From Lacinutrix algicola (lineage in GTDB: Bacteria; Bacteroidota; Bacteroidia; Flavobacteriales; Flavobacteriaceae), in NCBI RefSeq assembly GCF_001418085.1, contig NZ_LIQH01000027.1, forward strand, positions 124,001-188,000: a DNA stretch of 64,000 nt, read 5' to 3'. Each line of letters starts with the position of its first letter. Position 1 is the first letter of the stretch. The translations under genes were made by a program, and so were the position numbers. The notes beneath the pieces are model-generated. The model was not told the origin of the DNA, made no database searches, and saw only the letters and a list, made by a program, of their open reading frames with translations. Positions 63,908-64,000 of this stretch are shown here, one piece after another.

Positions 63908-64000
63908 ATGAAGAAAATACTTATACTCATACTTGTTATTATTAGTTTTAGTTGCGAGACTAAAACTAATTTCGATTTCACAACTGTTTTCGAAAAATCG
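63908..64000 (+). CDS. Lipoprotein, N-terminal fragment at the right edge
   Basis: 31 residues visible: MKKILILILVIISFSCETKT followed by NFDFTTVFEKS. The lipobox ISFSC gives a lipidated Cys at residue 16. The FDFTTxFEKS start resembles flavobacterial M14-type zinc carboxypeptidases, but too little is visible to be sure. Confidence 0.6.
   Translation, partial: MKKILILILVIISFSCETKTNFDFTTVFEKS

Overview
The window looks like a chromosomal segment of a marine-type member of the Flavobacteriaceae (Bacteroidota). The evidence is low GC, AT-rich spacers, almost no Shine-Dalgarno sequences, several promoters of the Bacteroidota form (TTTG or TTG, about 19-20 bases, then TAnnTTTG), and protein families typical of the group: a SecA without the terminal zinc finger, DUF2911, DUF2795, BshC, ribosomal protein THX and YwqK-like proteins. 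The genus cannot be fixed from the sequence alone. I saw no tRNA, rRNA, insertion sequence, prophage or CRISPR array. Most of the window is ordinary core chromosome.

Layout. 1-7.8 kb (minus strand): end of a surface polysaccharide cluster, with a glycosyltransferase (cut by the edge), a Wzt/Wzm-type ABC exporter, a UDP-GlcNAc 2-epimerase, a Wzc-like tyrosine kinase with a (Tyr-Gly)8 tail, and a Wza-like lipoprotein. 8-19.4 kb (plus): ABC-F protein, methyltransferase, two tiny membrane ORFs, cobalamin adenosyltransferase, a DUF2795 protein followed by a dense set of hairpins, secA, a second methyltransferase, a small membrane protein, an MFS transporter and a secreted protein. 19.4-22.8 kb (minus): M23 peptidase, then an ECF sigma / anti-sigma-like / exported DUF4097-like operon. 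23-29 kb (plus): DUF2911, MeaB, a zinc-finger FAD monooxygenase, and a HAD phosphatase coupled to a FAD oxidoreductase.

29.3-34.2 kb: sugar epimerase and a plus-strand operon GT2 - duplicated LAB_N protein - GT39, convergent with a PAP2 phosphatase; this resembles a module for modifying lipid A or another envelope lipid with a polyprenyl-linked sugar. 34.3-51.3 kb is a long minus-strand block of housekeeping genes: MATE pump, PLP enzyme, nitronate monooxygenase-like protein, mnmA, YwqK-like protein, yidC, pyrG, DUF922/DUF3820 pair, LysM/binding-protein fusion, guaA, bshC. 51.4-64 kb: exported carboxypeptidase-like-domain protein, a uracil-DNA-glycosylase-family protein with a probable repeat insertion, PLDc_N-TPR protein, THX, YaaA, erythromycin-esterase-like protein, RluA/PASTA divergent from ddl-coaD, a TPR hybrid histidine kinase, a SulP transporter, and the start of a lipoprotein.

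The most unusual signals are short dispersed palindromic repeats (core ATTCCTGC..GCAGGAAT and relatives). They occur as paired inverted copies at about 34.3 and 53.4 kb, and a related copy appears to be translated in frame inside the gene at 52.7-53.4 kb. No large undescribed defence or mobile system is evident; the candidate novel biology is in small modules listed under findings.
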